From an uncultured Caulobacterales bacterium (GTDB taxonomy: Bacteria; Pseudomonadota; Alphaproteobacteria; Caulobacterales; Maricaulaceae), in NCBI GenBank assembly GCA_938003545.1, contig CALKXY010000004.1, positions 62,001 through 126,000 of the forward strand: a stretch of 64,000 bases of DNA, given 5' to 3'. Each line of letters starts with the position of its first letter. Position 1 is the first letter of the stretch. Made by a program: the position numbers and the translations under genes. Under the pieces are notes generated by a model. It saw only the letters and a list, made by a program, of their open reading frames with translations. It was not told the DNA's origin and ran no database searches. Positions 46,225-55,556 of this stretch are shown piece by piece.

Positions 46225-47940
46225 ATGAAACGTCGTCTGATTTCCCTGACCCTCGCGGCTGTGCTGGCCCTATCTTGTCAAAGCGGGGATGTGGCGCTGG
46301 CCGCACCTGATGCATCTGATTTATCCAGCCTTTACGGTAATTATCTCGCTGGAAGTTACGCGCAGGAAATCGAAGACCGCGCGGCGCAACAGAAATATTT
46401 CACGAATGCCTTTGAGCAACAGCCCGAAGATATTCGTATTGGACGCCGCGCGATTGTTTCTGCGATAGAGACGGGTGATATGGCGGCGGCTGTCAAGCTG
46501 TCGGAAAAAATACGCAAAACGAATAAATCTGAATCTATGGCCCGTGCTGTCTTGGGGGTTGACGCCTATCGCCGTGGACGTGAGTCGCGCGCACTAAAGT
46601 ATTTTTCAGGCAAATCTGAAGACATCACAATGACTTTGCTGATGCAGTTGGTAAAGGGCTGGGTTGAAGCCGGCGAAAAAGACTTTGAGGCTGCGCGTGC
46701 CACTTTTGCCGATTTAAATGGCGGTGAATATTTCGAAGCCTTGGCTGAATTACAGCTCGCTAAAATTGATGCTTTAGAAGGCAATGCCGAGGCTGCGCTT
46801 GAGCGTCTGGATGCCGTCGATGAAAGCGGCGTCTCTGGCGTTGAAGCTTTGCTTACCCGTGTTCGCATTCTCGATAAAATAGATCGCCAAGATGAGGCTA
46901 TCTCGGCAATTAAAGAGATTCTGAAAACCAATAAGGGGCTCTCTATTGGCCCAGTTGGAGATTATTTAGATCGGCTGGAAGCGGGCAAATCCATACCGCA
47001 AGTGAGCATTAAAGGTGAGGCAGCACGCGCCGTGACAGACCCTGCTTATGGGTTTTTCGCCCGCAACCGATCCATGGACGGCGCAGAACTTTATTTGCGG
47101 TTTGCCCTTTGGCTTGATCCAAAAAACACCAAATCTTCAATCTGGCTCGGGTCTATTTTGGAAGATCAAGGGGAGGTTGGGCAGCAGAATGCCTATGAGC
47201 TTTACACGGCTATAGGTGAGGTTGACCCTTACTATGTCTCGGCGCAGCTTAACTTGGCAAACATTCATTTTAACCGCGAAGCCGACGACAAAGCGATCAG
47301 CGTTCTTGAGGCGTTGAATGATCGTGAGCAATCCGTTCTCACGCGCGAGAGTTTGGGGCGCGCCCGATTTTTTCGTGAAAATTACGACGAAGCTTTGCCG
47401 TTTTATCAGGCCTTGGTCGACTCGCTCTCGGATGAAGAGATCATGGCGAATATCGAACCCTTGCGGTTTCGCGCCATTATATATGAACGTTTAGGGCGTT
47501 GGCCCGAAGCTGAAGCTGATTTCAAACGCGTGCTGAAACTCGTGCCGGATGATGTCGATACGTTGAACTATCTTGGCTACACATGGGTTGATCGCGGTGA
47601 AAACCTCACTGAGGCGTTTGATATGATCCGCGCAGCGGTGAAACAACAACCGCAATCTGGCGCAATCGTGGATAGTCTCGGCTGGGCACATTATAAGCTG
47701 GGTGAATATAAACAGGCGCGCGAAAAACTTGAAGATGCTGTGGCGCTATCCCCGTCCTCTGCCACGATCATTGACCATCTGGGCGATGTCTATTGGAAAT
47801 TGGGACGGAAACGCGAAGCGGGATTTCAGTGGAAGCGTGCATTAGAATTTGACCCAACAGATGAAGAACGCGAGACCATTAATATTAAGCTCGAAGGTGG
47901 TTTGGACGCCGTGCCTGTCACGCCAAAAACCTTGCCTTAA
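46225..47940 (+). CDS. tetratricopeptide-repeat lipoprotein
   Basis: A 571-residue protein starting MKRRLISLTLAAVLALSC, with a lipobox-like LALSC (Cys18). The rest is helical with several TPR-type units, clearest at the C-terminus (VDTLNYLGYTWVDRGENLTE, AIVDSLGWAHYKLGEYKQAR, ATIIDHLGDVYWKLGRKREA). Such proteins are often outer-membrane or periplasmic scaffolds, e.g. for envelope assembly. The ATG at 46225 starts the signal; codons upstream to 46186 are unlikely. ispE starts directly after its stop. Confidence 0.88.
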   Translation: MKRRLISLTLAAVLALSCQSGDVALAAPDASDLSSLYGNYLAGSYAQEIEDRAAQQKYFTNAFEQQPEDIRIGRRAIVSAIETGDMAAAVKLSEKIRKTNKSESMARAVLGVDAYRRGRESRALKYFSGKSEDITMTLLMQLVKGWVEAGEKDFEAARATFADLNGGEYFEALAELQLAKIDALEGNAEAALERLDAVDESGVSGVEALLTRVRILDKIDRQDEAISAIKEILKTNKGLSIGPVGDYLDRLEAGKSIPQVSIKGEAARAVTDPAYGFFARNRSMDGAELYLRFALWLDPKNTKSSIWLGSILEDQGEVGQQNAYELYTAIGEVDPYYVSAQLNLANIHFNREADDKAISVLEALNDREQSVLTRESLGRARFFRENYDEALPFYQALVDSLSDEEIMANIEPLRFRAIIYERLGRWPEAEADFKRVLKLVPDDVDTLNYLGYTWVDRGENLTEAFDMIRAAVKQQPQSGAIVDSLGWAHYKLGEYKQAREKLEDAVALSPSSATIIDHLGDVYWKLGRKREAGFQWKRALEFDPTDEERETINIKLEGGLDAVPVTPKTLP

Positions 47941-48783
47941 ATGATGTCAGGGGGTGAAACGGTCAAAGAAGAACTGGCGCGGGCCAAAGTTAATTTGACT
48001 CTGCATGTCGGCGCAGCGCGCGCAGATGGATATCACCCTTTGGATAGTCTCGTCGTCTTTGCCGATTTCGGGGATAGGCTTTGGTTTGAACCTGCGGATG
48101 AAAACCGCCTGACAATTCGCGGCGCGGATGAGCTGCCGACGGATGGATCAAACCTCATTTCACGTGCGATGGGCATGGCGAAAGCCCCGCCGCACCATAT
48201 CATATTAGACAAGCAACTGCCTATATCTGCTGGCCTTGGCGGCGGCAGCGCAAATGCAGGCGCAGTTCTGCGGGCTTTCCCATCTGAACGTTCTGATGAT
48301 GATCTGGCGTATAAACTTGGGGCAGATATTCCTGTTTGTCGTCTGTCCAAGACCGCGATGATGAGGGGTATTGGCGAAGATGTGACAGTGCAGCCTGGCT
48401 TGGGACAGGTTTCCGCCGTGCTGGTTAATCCTGGGGTTGCTGTATCTACGGGTAAAATTTTTAAGGTGATGGACAGCGCGCCGCGACCCGCCGACCCGCG
48501 CGCAACATTTCTATCGGGTGATTTATTATCTCGCGCTTTGGCGGGTGAGAATGACATGCAAGATGCGGCCATTTCCCAAGCGCCAGTCATTGCAGATGTT
48601 CTCCGCGCATTGGCGCAGCATCAGGGGTGTGAATTGGCGCGTATGTCTGGGTCTGGCGCGACATGTTTTGGCATTTTCCGTTCGGATGCGCAGGCTCAAG
48701 ATGTAGCGCAAACCCTTTCGATGACACATCCCGATTGGTGGGTGCAGGCCTGTCGTTTGGGCGATGATGAGACGACTGCGTAA
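47941..48783 (+). CDS. ispE: 4-diphosphocytidyl-2-C-methyl-D-erythritol kinase
   Basis: GHMP kinase of the MEP isoprenoid pathway. The 280-residue protein has AKVNLTLHVGAARADGYHPL (Lys15 region), the ATP motif PISAGLGGGSANAG (94-107), YKLGADIPVC with the catalytic Asp, and the C-terminal ARMSGSGATCFGIF. It starts exactly after the TPR gene stop (two ATGs in a row) and its stop overlaps the next gene's start (TAATG), so three genes are coupled. Confidence 0.95.
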   Translation: MMSGGETVKEELARAKVNLTLHVGAARADGYHPLDSLVVFADFGDRLWFEPADENRLTIRGADELPTDGSNLISRAMGMAKAPPHHIILDKQLPISAGLGGGSANAGAVLRAFPSERSDDDLAYKLGADIPVCRLSKTAMMRGIGEDVTVQPGLGQVSAVLVNPGVAVSTGKIFKVMDSAPRPADPRATFLSGDLLSRALAGENDMQDAAISQAPVIADVLRALAQHQGCELARMSGSGATCFGIFRSDAQAQDVAQTLSMTHPDWWVQACRLGDDETTA

Positions 48784-49823
48784 TGTTGGCGCAAAACGCA
48801 TGGCTTTGGGCGCAAATTGGGGCTTTGGCTTTTTTCGCTAGCCTTGCCGTCGCTGGCTTTATGTGCGCGGCTGGCCTCGGCGATGCCTCTGACGGGCGCT
48901 CTGCTCATAACGGCATTGTCCCGACATCGGGCGGCGTTGGATTTATAGCAAGTTTTGGTTTGGCCTTGTGTGGATTGGCTCTGCTGTTCCCTAATCTTGC
49001 GCTTTCACGCGGTTTTGCACCCGTGATGGCGTTAGTCTTCGCTGTGGGCCTTTTGGGTTTAGTTGATGATGTCTTGACCCTTGGGCCAAAGTTGAAGTTT
49101 GGAATCATGCTGGTGATTTGCGGTGCGGCGGTTTCATCCATTGGTGCACCTGAAAGCCTGCCGTTTTTGAACGCACCGATAAAACTCGCGCCTGTGGTTG
49201 GATTTGTTGGCGCGATGCTCTGGATATTTGTCGTGATGAATGCAGTGAATTTTATGGACGGCGCAAATGGGATGATGAGCTTATCTCTGGTGATCGCAAA
49301 TTTCGCCCTATTTGGAGCGGGATTGATCGGTGGATCGCCAACAACTTTGCTTCTGTCTGGCCTGTCTATGATGGCAATTCTTGGGTTTTTACCTTATAAC
49401 TTGAGGCAAAAAGCGCGCGTTTTTTCTGGCGATGTGGGCTCGCTCAGCCTCGCCTTTATCTTTGCGGTGACGGTTTTGTTTTTGGTTGCGGAAACGCCCG
49501 ACAAGACACTACATCTCATTGGACCTGTTTTGATTTTACCGATTTTGGCGGATGTTCTACTCACCTTGATACGGCGTGTGCGTAATCGAGAGAATATTCT
49601 ACAATCGCATAATACACATCTTTATCAGCGTATAATTCAGAGTGGGCGGAGCCATTTAGCGGTCAGTGGATTTTACGCCTTGGCGGGATTGATCTGCGCA
49701 AATGTCGTTGTCATTGGCTCGGCCAAAGGCTGGTTTGATACGATACATATTCCCCTGATGTTGGTGGGCGCGAGCGTCGCGATGTATTTTCTAATCAGCC
49801 GTAGTCTGCCTGATGGGCGTTAG
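48783..49823 (+). CDS. glycosyltransferase family 4 (WecA/MraY-like phosphoglycosyl transferase)
   Basis: A 346-residue integral membrane protein with about ten helices. The catalytic motifs are AHNGIVPTSGGVGF (early loop), LGLVDDVLTL (Asp95-Asp96), NAVNFMDGANGM (156-163), FSGDVGSLSLAF and the late SHNTHLYQRII loop with histidines. It transfers a sugar-1-phosphate, probably GlcNAc-1-P, to undecaprenyl phosphate, starting O-antigen or capsule assembly. MraY is unlikely because the gene is not in the dcw cluster. Last four bases overlap the convergent prenyl synthase gene. Confidence 0.88.
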   Translation: MLAQNAWLWAQIGALAFFASLAVAGFMCAAGLGDASDGRSAHNGIVPTSGGVGFIASFGLALCGLALLFPNLALSRGFAPVMALVFAVGLLGLVDDVLTLGPKLKFGIMLVICGAAVSSIGAPESLPFLNAPIKLAPVVGFVGAMLWIFVVMNAVNFMDGANGMMSLSLVIANFALFGAGLIGGSPTTLLLSGLSMMAILGFLPYNLRQKARVFSGDVGSLSLAFIFAVTVLFLVAETPDKTLHLIGPVLILPILADVLLTLIRRVRNRENILQSHNTHLYQRIIQSGRSHLAVSGFYALAGLICANVVVIGSAKGWFDTIHIPLMLVGASVAMYFLISRSLPDGR

Positions 49824-50866
49824 CTAATTCGCGCGACAACAAATCCAGCGAGATCTTTTAGCGTATCGCGCAGGGAGGATTGCGGGAACACATTCAACGC
49901 ATCCGCTGCATCTTTGGAATACTGCTTCGCGAGGTCCATTGTAGATTCCAATGCGCCCGATGCGCGTAGTATTGAGACGGCTTTTTCTAAATCCATATCT
50001 TGCTGATCATGATCAACAATAACGCGGCGCCAAAAGACTTTGTCTTCTTCGCTTGCGCCTTTGAGTGCGCGAATAACGGGTAGGGTCATTTTGCCTTCAC
50101 GGAAATCATCGCCGATTGATTTCCCCAGTGCGCTCGCCATACCGCCATAATCTAGCGCGTCATCGACGAGCTGAAAGGCGAGGCCGAGCTTGAGCCCGTA
50201 TTCACGTAAAGCATTTCGTTCAGCCGCAGGACGTTCCGCAATCACAGGCGCGACTTCGGTGGCAGCTGCGAACAGTGCCGCCGTCTTGGCCTCGATCACG
50301 CGCATATAGTCGTCTTCGGTCATGGCCAGATTACGTAGGGCTGCGAGTTGCTGTACTTCGCCTTCGGCAATGACCGAGGAGGCGTTGGACAAAATGCCCA
50401 AGGCTTCCATTGATCCGGTTTCCACCATCAAATTGAAAGACCGTGCAAAGAGGAAGTCGCCAACTAGGATCGATGCACTATTGCCCCAGATCAGATTTGC
50501 AGGCTTTTTTCCGCGGCGTAGCGCGCTCTCGTCCACGACATCATCATGAAGCAGGGTGGCGGAATGGATAAATTCGACAGCGGCCGCCAATTTGTGATGA
50601 GCGGTACCGCCCGCTGAAAATGTAGAATATTCACAGAGCTGCGCAGCGGTAATCGTCAATAGGGGCCGTAGGCGTTTACCGCCTGCGCCGACCAAATGCT
50701 CCGCCAGGTCAGGAATGAGGCCCACAGAGGATTGCATGCGCTCCAAAATGAGAGCGTCAACGGCGGCCATATCCTCACCTGTTAAATCCCAAAGGGCCTG
50801 TGCCGGGGAGAGGGCGGCGTCTTGCCGAATTTGTGCGGGTGCATTCACGTGCGGGGAGACCACCAT
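49820..50866 (-). CDS. ispB: polyprenyl diphosphate synthase (octaprenyl/decaprenyl type)
   Basis: Trans-prenyltransferase making the ubiquinone side chain. Seen: GGKRLRPLLTI, the first Asp-rich motif LLHDDVVDES (108-112 DDVVD), GNSASILVGDFLFARSFNLM, and the second Asp-rich motif FQLVDDALDYGG. From the ATG at 50866 the protein is 348 residues; an upstream ATG at 50956 would add a poorly conserved 30-residue tail, so 50866 is preferred, with moderate certainty because no good Shine-Dalgarno is seen for either. Chain length cannot be told from sequence alone. Confidence 0.9.
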   Translation of the reverse strand: MVVSPHVNAPAQIRQDAALSPAQALWDLTGEDMAAVDALILERMQSSVGLIPDLAEHLVGAGGKRLRPLLTITAAQLCEYSTFSAGGTAHHKLAAAVEFIHSATLLHDDVVDESALRRGKKPANLIWGNSASILVGDFLFARSFNLMVETGSMEALGILSNASSVIAEGEVQQLAALRNLAMTEDDYMRVIEAKTAALFAAATEVAPVIAERPAAERNALREYGLKLGLAFQLVDDALDYGGMASALGKSIGDDFREGKMTLPVIRALKGASEEDKVFWRRVIVDHDQQDMDLEKAVSILRASGALESTMDLAKQYSKDAADALNVFPQSSLRDTLKDLAGFVVARIS

Positions 50867-51027
50867 TTTATTGTTAGTGCCTACGTAATGCGCGGCGACG
50901 CGCGCGGCAAGCCGATTCACTGCGGCGCATTGCGGCGTTGCATATATGCAAGGCAATGCCCAACTCTAATTGAACGGGTCCTCGGTCACTCAGAGTGGTC
51001 ATACCCATAGCAAAAATTGAGTTATCT

Positions 51028-51324
51028 ATGCTTTGCCTGATCCGAACGATGAATCCTGTGACGCTTAGTTTCGCGCAAGCTGTGCTGAAAGATGCGGGGA
51101 TTGAGAGTTTTCTCTTCGACGTGAACGCGTCCGTTTTGGATGGATCGACGATCATTGTCCGAAAACGGCTCATGATTATCGATGAAGATGAGGCCGATGC
51201 GAAAGAATTGCTAGAAGCCGCAGGGATTGGTAATGAGTTGACCGAAGTCCAGAAGTCTAAGCCTCACATCAAAAGCACATTTCTGTCAGATATCTTGCGA
51301 TTGCTGGGGTTAAAGTCGAAGTAG
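51028..51324 (+). CDS. DUF2007 domain protein (copy 1)
   Basis: A 98-residue protein beginning MLCLIRTMNPVTLSFAQAVL, with GIESFLFDVNASVLDGSTII and KRLMIIDEDEADAKELLEAA: the DUF2007 'putative prokaryotic signal transducing protein' pattern. Start at 51028 matches the start of its downstream paralogue; the upstream GTG is less likely. The extra ~25-residue C-terminal tail (KPHIKSTFLSDILRLLGLK) is not in copy 2. Diverges from the prenyl synthase gene; role unknown. Confidence 0.85.
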   Translation: MLCLIRTMNPVTLSFAQAVLKDAGIESFLFDVNASVLDGSTIIVRKRLMIIDEDEADAKELLEAAGIGNELTEVQKSKPHIKSTFLSDILRLLGLKSK

Positions 51325-51329
51325 AGTCT

Positions 51330-51554
51330 ATGAAATGTATTCTCACAACGAATAATCCAGCCACGCTCAACTTTGCTGAAGTAATTTTGAAAGAAGCGGG
51401 CATCGATTATTTCGTACTCGATCAAAATATGAGCATCCTAGAGCCAGGCATAATGATCCCGCGCCGTCTCATGGTCATAGATGAGGACGAAAGCGCGGCA
51501 AGGCGGCAATTGGGTCTGGCAGGTATGGAGAAGGATTTGATGGCGGTGGATTAG
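51330..51554 (+). CDS. DUF2007 domain protein (copy 2)
   Basis: A 74-residue paralogue of the preceding protein: MKCILTTNNPATLNFAEVIL, GIDYFVLDQNMSILEPG and RRLMVIDEDESAARRQLGLA align throughout. Gap to copy 1 is 5 bp, so the two are co-transcribed and arose by tandem duplication. DUF2007 proteins are small, ACT-like in fold, and often encoded singly; a tandem pair suggests hetero-oligomer or divergence of ligand specificity (inference). Confidence 0.85.
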   Translation: MKCILTTNNPATLNFAEVILKEAGIDYFVLDQNMSILEPGIMIPRRLMVIDEDESAARRQLGLAGMEKDLMAVD

Positions 51555-51646
51555 AGGTCTTCTTCTCGCCGTTTACGGGGTAAAGAAGGCTTTTCTTTAC
51601 GATATGTGTGCTTGAAAAAATGCCCATCTGGCATAAACAGCCGCCT

Positions 51647-52540
51647 ATGACCGCCGAACCGAAACAACCGCTCTCCTTTCAAGGCTTGATCCTCAGGCTA
51701 CAAGCCTATTGGGCCGAGCAGGGCTGTGTGATTTTGCAGCCTTTTGATACTGAAGTCGGCGCGGGCACTTTGCATCCAGCAACCGTGTTGCGCTCGCTGG
51801 GGCCAAAGCCGTGGAATTGCGCCTATGTGCAGCCATCACGTCGCCCTGCGGATGGCCGCTATGGCGAAAACCCGAACCGCTTGCAGCATTACTACCAGTT
51901 TCAAGTCATCATGAAGCCAAACCCTGAAAACCTACAGGACCTCTATCTCGGCTCGCTTGACGCCATCGGCATTGACCGCGATCTGCATGATATTCGGTTC
52001 GTCGAAGATGACTGGGAAAACCCTACGGTCGGCGCATGGGGCCTCGGCTGGGAAGTCTGGTGCGACGGTATGGAAGTCAGCCAATATACATATTTTCAGC
52101 AGGTTGGCGGACAAGACCTTGATCTCGTATCAGGCGAGCTAACCTATGGCCTCGAACGCCTTGCCATGTATGTGCAGGGCGTCGAGAGCGTCTATGATCT
52201 GCGGTATAATGATCATGGCGTCAGCTATGGCGACGTTTTCCACCGCAATGAAGTCGAGCAATCGACCTATAATTTCGAACATTCAGACGTGGATAAAATC
52301 CGCCAGAAATTCGAATTTGCCGAAGCGGAATGCAAAGCCTTGCTCGCGCTAGAAAACCCGCTCCCATTGCCCGCTTATGAGCATGCCTTGAAGGCCTCGC
52401 ATTTGTTTAACCTGCTCGATGCGCGCGGCGTCGTTTCGCCTACGCAGCGCCAAGAATACATCAAACGTGTGCGGGATTTAGCCAAAGGTAGCGCCGAAGC
52501 CTATGCCGCGAGTGAAGCAGTTGAGCGTAATTCTGCCTGA
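51647..52540 (+). CDS. glyQ: glycyl-tRNA synthetase alpha subunit
   Basis: Catalytic subunit of the bacterial alpha2-beta2 glycyl-tRNA synthetase, 297 residues. Seen: [56 protein letters not shown] (class II motif 2), [20 protein letters not shown] and [14 protein letters not shown] (motif 3). The ATG at 51647 precedes the conserved region as in homologues; a GTG at 51608 is improbable. The usual glyQ-glyS neighbourhood is interrupted by a lipoprotein gene. Confidence 0.96.
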   Translation: MTAEPKQPLSFQGLILRLQAYWAEQGCVILQPFDTEVGAGTLHPATVLRSLGPKPWNCAYVQPSRRPADGRYGENPNRLQHYYQFQVIMKPNPENLQDLYLGSLDAIGIDRDLHDIRFVEDDWENPTVGAWGLGWEVWCDGMEVSQYTYFQQVGGQDLDLVSGELTYGLERLAMYVQGVESVYDLRYNDHGVSYGDVFHRNEVEQSTYNFEHSDVDKIRQKFEFAEAECKALLALENPLPLPAYEHALKASHLFNLLDARGVVSPTQRQEYIKRVRDLAKGSAEAYAASEAVERNSA

Positions 52541-52563
52541 TGATATTTGATTAAATCCGAATG

Positions 52564-52589
52564 TAAGCCTTTCGTGTAAGCCTTTCGTA
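52564..52589 (+). repeat. tandem 13-bp duplication
   Basis: TAAGCCTTTCGTG at 52564-52576 is followed at once by TAAGCCTTTCGTA at 52577-52589, in the spacer after glyQ. Probably a replication-slippage duplication; no other signal seen. Confidence 0.75.
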
Positions 52590-52631
52590 ATGAGTTTTGA
52601 GTGTGTGCCGAAATTTCTAGATGGAAATAAC

Positions 52632-53207
52632 ATGACGAAGAAAATGAATATTTTAAAAACGCTCTCTATCCTTGCTGTGGTGACGACATTTGCGGGGTGC
52701 CAGCAATCATCCACTGCGCTTGAGCCTATTACGGTGCTTGCCGCGCCCGCTTCGGATGATGCTGAGACGTTAGATTTAACAAAACTTCGCGATGGATTTC
52801 CGATTATCGCGGAAATGGTTTTACCTGCTAAACCTGCGCGCTGCGGTTTGTCTAAAGCCAATCGTTTCGGGGCAGAAGCAAATGCACCTGCGCAAGATTT
52901 CGCTTCGCGATATGTATTTTCATATCAAGGTGTTGATGAAGCGACAGGTGAACCGCTCTATCGGGTCGGCATTAATGGTGTCGTACGGACGGTTAAACAA
53001 TCAGGCTCCGCTGACCGAGATCAGAAAAAAGTGCGCTATTACAAGACAATCGATGCCCCCGAAGTTGAAGTCTTGGTTGCCATCGAATCCGGCGGAAACG
53101 ACACGAAATTTACTGGAATTGTTGGCCGTATTAAGGCTTGGGATGCGGGCGTACCTTTGATGTGCGGCTATAATAGAATTGAGGTCGTGGGAGACTGCGA
53201 CCTGTAG
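52632..53207 (+). CDS. uncharacterised lipoprotein between glyQ and glyS
   Basis: A 191-residue protein with lipoprotein signal KTLSILAVVTTFAGCQQSS (lipobox FAGC). Mature sequence has DLTKLRDGFPIIAEMVLPAK, ARYVFSYQ-like strands and three later cysteines (ARCGLSK, LMCGYNR, GDCDL). No family recognised. The ATG at 52632 begins the signal; an earlier frame to 52590 adds residues without sense. Its position inside the glyQ-glyS pair, 13 bp before glyS, implies co-transcription but no known functional link. Confidence 0.75.
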   Translation: MTKKMNILKTLSILAVVTTFAGCQQSSTALEPITVLAAPASDDAETLDLTKLRDGFPIIAEMVLPAKPARCGLSKANRFGAEANAPAQDFASRYVFSYQGVDEATGEPLYRVGINGVVRTVKQSGSADRDQKKVRYYKTIDAPEVEVLVAIESGGNDTKFTGIVGRIKAWDAGVPLMCGYNRIEVVGDCDL

Positions 53208-53219
53208 AGCGAAAAGATT

Positions 53220-55478
53220 ATGGCCGAATTCCTATTTGAAATCCTGTCTGAAGAAATCCCAGCGCGCATGCAAGTGCGGGCGGGCGCAGACCTGAAAAAA
53301 CTCCTATTGGCTGGCTTAGAAAAAGCTGGACTGACCGTTGAAAATATACGGGTTCTGACAGGGCCTCGACGCCTGACATTTGTGGCTGATTTGCCGCTGC
53401 GTTCACCCGATGTGAGCGAAGAACGCAAAGGTCCGCGTGTTGGCTCGCCGGAACGCGCCCTTGGTGGATTTATGAAGGCCGCAGGCCTCTCTGATATTTC
53501 CGAAGCTGAAATCCGCACGGACCCTAAAAAAGGCGAGTTTTACGTCGCTGTGATCGAGAGCGCAGGCCGGGATACGGATGCGATTCTTCAAGAGGTGATC
53601 CCAGAGGTTATGGGCAATTTCCCATGGCCGAAGTCGATGAAATCGGCAGGCTCGACGTTCCGCTGGGTGCGGCCTCTACGCGGGCTTTTGGTCCTGCTGG
53701 GCGGCGCGATTGTTGATGTGACAGTGGGCGGCATTCAATCGTCAAATACGACATTGGGCCATCGCCGCCACGGCGCGGGACCTTTCGTGATTTCCTCGTT
53801 TAAAGATTATACCGACACGCTCGAAGGCAAAGGCCATGTGCGGTTATCGCATGAGGACCGCAAAGCCGTTATTAAATCTAAAGCCACGGCACTCTGCGCG
53901 GAAAAAGGCTTGGAGCTGGTCGAAGACGAAGGTTTGTTGAACGAAGTCGCGGGCCTGACGGAATGGCCTGTTGTGTTGCTCGGCGATATGGATGCGGGCT
54001 TCTTGAACTTGCCAGATGAAGTCATTCGCCTGACGCTGAAATCCCATCAAAAGACATTTACTGTGCGCGATCCTAAAACGGGTGATCTTGCGGCGCATTT
54101 TATCATCGTCGCGAACCAAATCGCGCCAGATGGCGGCGATATGATCAAGGCGGGGAATGGAAAAGTCATCTCTGCGCGTCTCTCCGATGCGGTGTTCTTC
54201 CAGACCGAAGACGCGAAGCTGAAATTGATCGATTATTACGATAAACTCGATACGGTTGTGTTCCACAAGAAGCTCGGCACGATCCGCGATAAGGCCGAAC
54301 GCGTGGCAGCTTTGGCCCACGAACTCGCGCCTAAAGTGGGTGCTGACCCTGATTTGGCAGAACAAGCGGCGAAGCTCGCGAAATGTGATTTGGTCACGCA
54401 GACAGTGATCGAGGCGACCTCGCTCCAGGGGCAAATCGGACGCCTGATGTTTGAGAGAGAGGCGGGATTAAATAATAATTCCGTTCATTCCCGCGAAGGC
54501 GGGAATCCAGAGCGCAAAGCTCCGGCCTCTGACGCTCTGGACCCCACCCTTCGGTGGGGTGATCGGGAAAATAATAGCGTCGCAACGGCAATTGAAGACC
54601 ATTATAAACCCCAAGGCCCAAGTGACGCGGTCCCAACTGACCCTGTCGCGATTGCCGTCGCACTCGCAGATAAACTCGATACGCTGGTCGGGTTCTGGGC
54701 GATTGATGAAAAGCCAACAGGGAGCAAAGACCCATTTGCGTTGAGACGTGCTGCACTGGGTGTAGTTCGGATTATTTTGGAGAATGATGTTCGGTTGAGG
54801 ATGGAGCCTTATTTGTGGCTTGCCACAAAAAAAATGCCTAAATCCGACGAAGTTCGAGCCAGGATTGATGGAATAGAACTTGTTGGAAGCGTCAAAAGTA
54901 AGGAGTTTAAAGAGGCTGCTCATGCCAGAGTTGATGTAGATGTTCATTCAACTGGTGCGTATATCTCAGACCTCCTCGCCTTCATCCTTGATCGCCTGAA
55001 AGTCTATCTCCGCGACCAAGCTATGCGCCACGACATCATCGACGCAGTCCTCGCAGATGGTTCAGACGACCTCGTCGCCATCGTCAACCGCGTCAAAGCC
55101 CTTCAAACCTTCATCACGACACCCGAAGGTGAAAACCTCCTCGCGGGTTACAAACGCGCGGCGAACATCCTCAAAGCCGAAGCCAAAAAAGGTGATTTGC
55201 CAACAGGCGAGGCGAATCGTCCTGCGAATGAACATGGCGCGAAAGTGTTCGATGCGCTGACGACGGCATCACCCGCCATCACGGCGGCACTCGAAAGCGA
55301 AGATTATGCGGCAGCCATGCGCGAACTCGCAAATCTACGTGAGCCTATTGATACATTTTTCACAGAGACGCAGATTATTTCAGATGACATCGCTGTCAAA
55401 GATAACAACCTTCGACTCCTGCGCATGATTAGTGATACGTCGCGGCAAATTGCAGATTTTGAGGCCATTCAAGGCTAA
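53220..55478 (+). CDS. glyS: glycyl-tRNA synthetase beta subunit with an in-frame palindromic-repeat insertion
   Basis: Beta subunit of GlyRS, 752 residues compared with about 690 in E. coli. Family blocks: AEFLFEILSEEIPARMQ, FVADLPLRSPDVSEERKGPR, WPKSMKSAGSTFRWVRPLRG, LADKLDTLVGFW, GSKDPFALRRAALGV and LRDQAMRHDIIDAVLA. Between LMFEREAG and DHYKPQGPSDAV lies an insert with HSREGGNPERKAP, translated from a multi-hairpin repeat (54471-54578), without frame break. A second stretch around 54790-54960 (YLWLATKKMPKSDEV) also looks longer than usual. The insertion falls in a tolerated loop just before the conserved editing/helical region. Probably functional. Confidence 0.93.
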   Translation: MAEFLFEILSEEIPARMQVRAGADLKKLLLAGLEKAGLTVENIRVLTGPRRLTFVADLPLRSPDVSEERKGPRVGSPERALGGFMKAAGLSDISEAEIRTDPKKGEFYVAVIESAGRDTDAILQEVIPEVMGNFPWPKSMKSAGSTFRWVRPLRGLLVLLGGAIVDVTVGGIQSSNTTLGHRRHGAGPFVISSFKDYTDTLEGKGHVRLSHEDRKAVIKSKATALCAEKGLELVEDEGLLNEVAGLTEWPVVLLGDMDAGFLNLPDEVIRLTLKSHQKTFTVRDPKTGDLAAHFIIVANQIAPDGGDMIKAGNGKVISARLSDAVFFQTEDAKLKLIDYYDKLDTVVFHKKLGTIRDKAERVAALAHELAPKVGADPDLAEQAAKLAKCDLVTQTVIEATSLQGQIGRLMFEREAGLNNNSVHSREGGNPERKAPASDALDPTLRWGDRENNSVATAIEDHYKPQGPSDAVPTDPVAIAVALADKLDTLVGFWAIDEKPTGSKDPFALRRAALGVVRIILENDVRLRMEPYLWLATKKMPKSDEVRARIDGIELVGSVKSKEFKEAAHARVDVDVHSTGAYISDLLAFILDRLKVYLRDQAMRHDIIDAVLADGSDDLVAIVNRVKALQTFITTPEGENLLAGYKRAANILKAEAKKGDLPTGEANRPANEHGAKVFDALTTASPAITAALESEDYAAAMRELANLREPIDTFFTETQIISDDIAVKDNNLRLLRMISDTSRQIADFEAIQG
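54471..54578. repeat. palindromic repeat element inserted within glyS
   Basis: Three consecutive hairpins: ATTCCCGC/GCGGGAAT (54487-54494 with 54499-54506), CCAGAGCG/CGCTCTGG (54507-54514 with 54533-54540), ACCCCACC/GGTGGGGT (54541-54548 with 54553-54560), flanked by A/T-rich ends (AATAATAATT and AAAATAATAG). The first hairpin has the ATTCCC...GGGAAT form of widespread intergenic repeats (dRS3/REP-like). Here it is translated as HSREGGNP in frame. Edges are approximate. Confidence 0.8.
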
Positions 55479-55556
55479 CGCCCTGCACCTCAAATTCGTG
55501 AGTTTACACTGCGTCTTCAAATTGAGAGGAGACGCGGAACAAAGACGAGGTACGTC

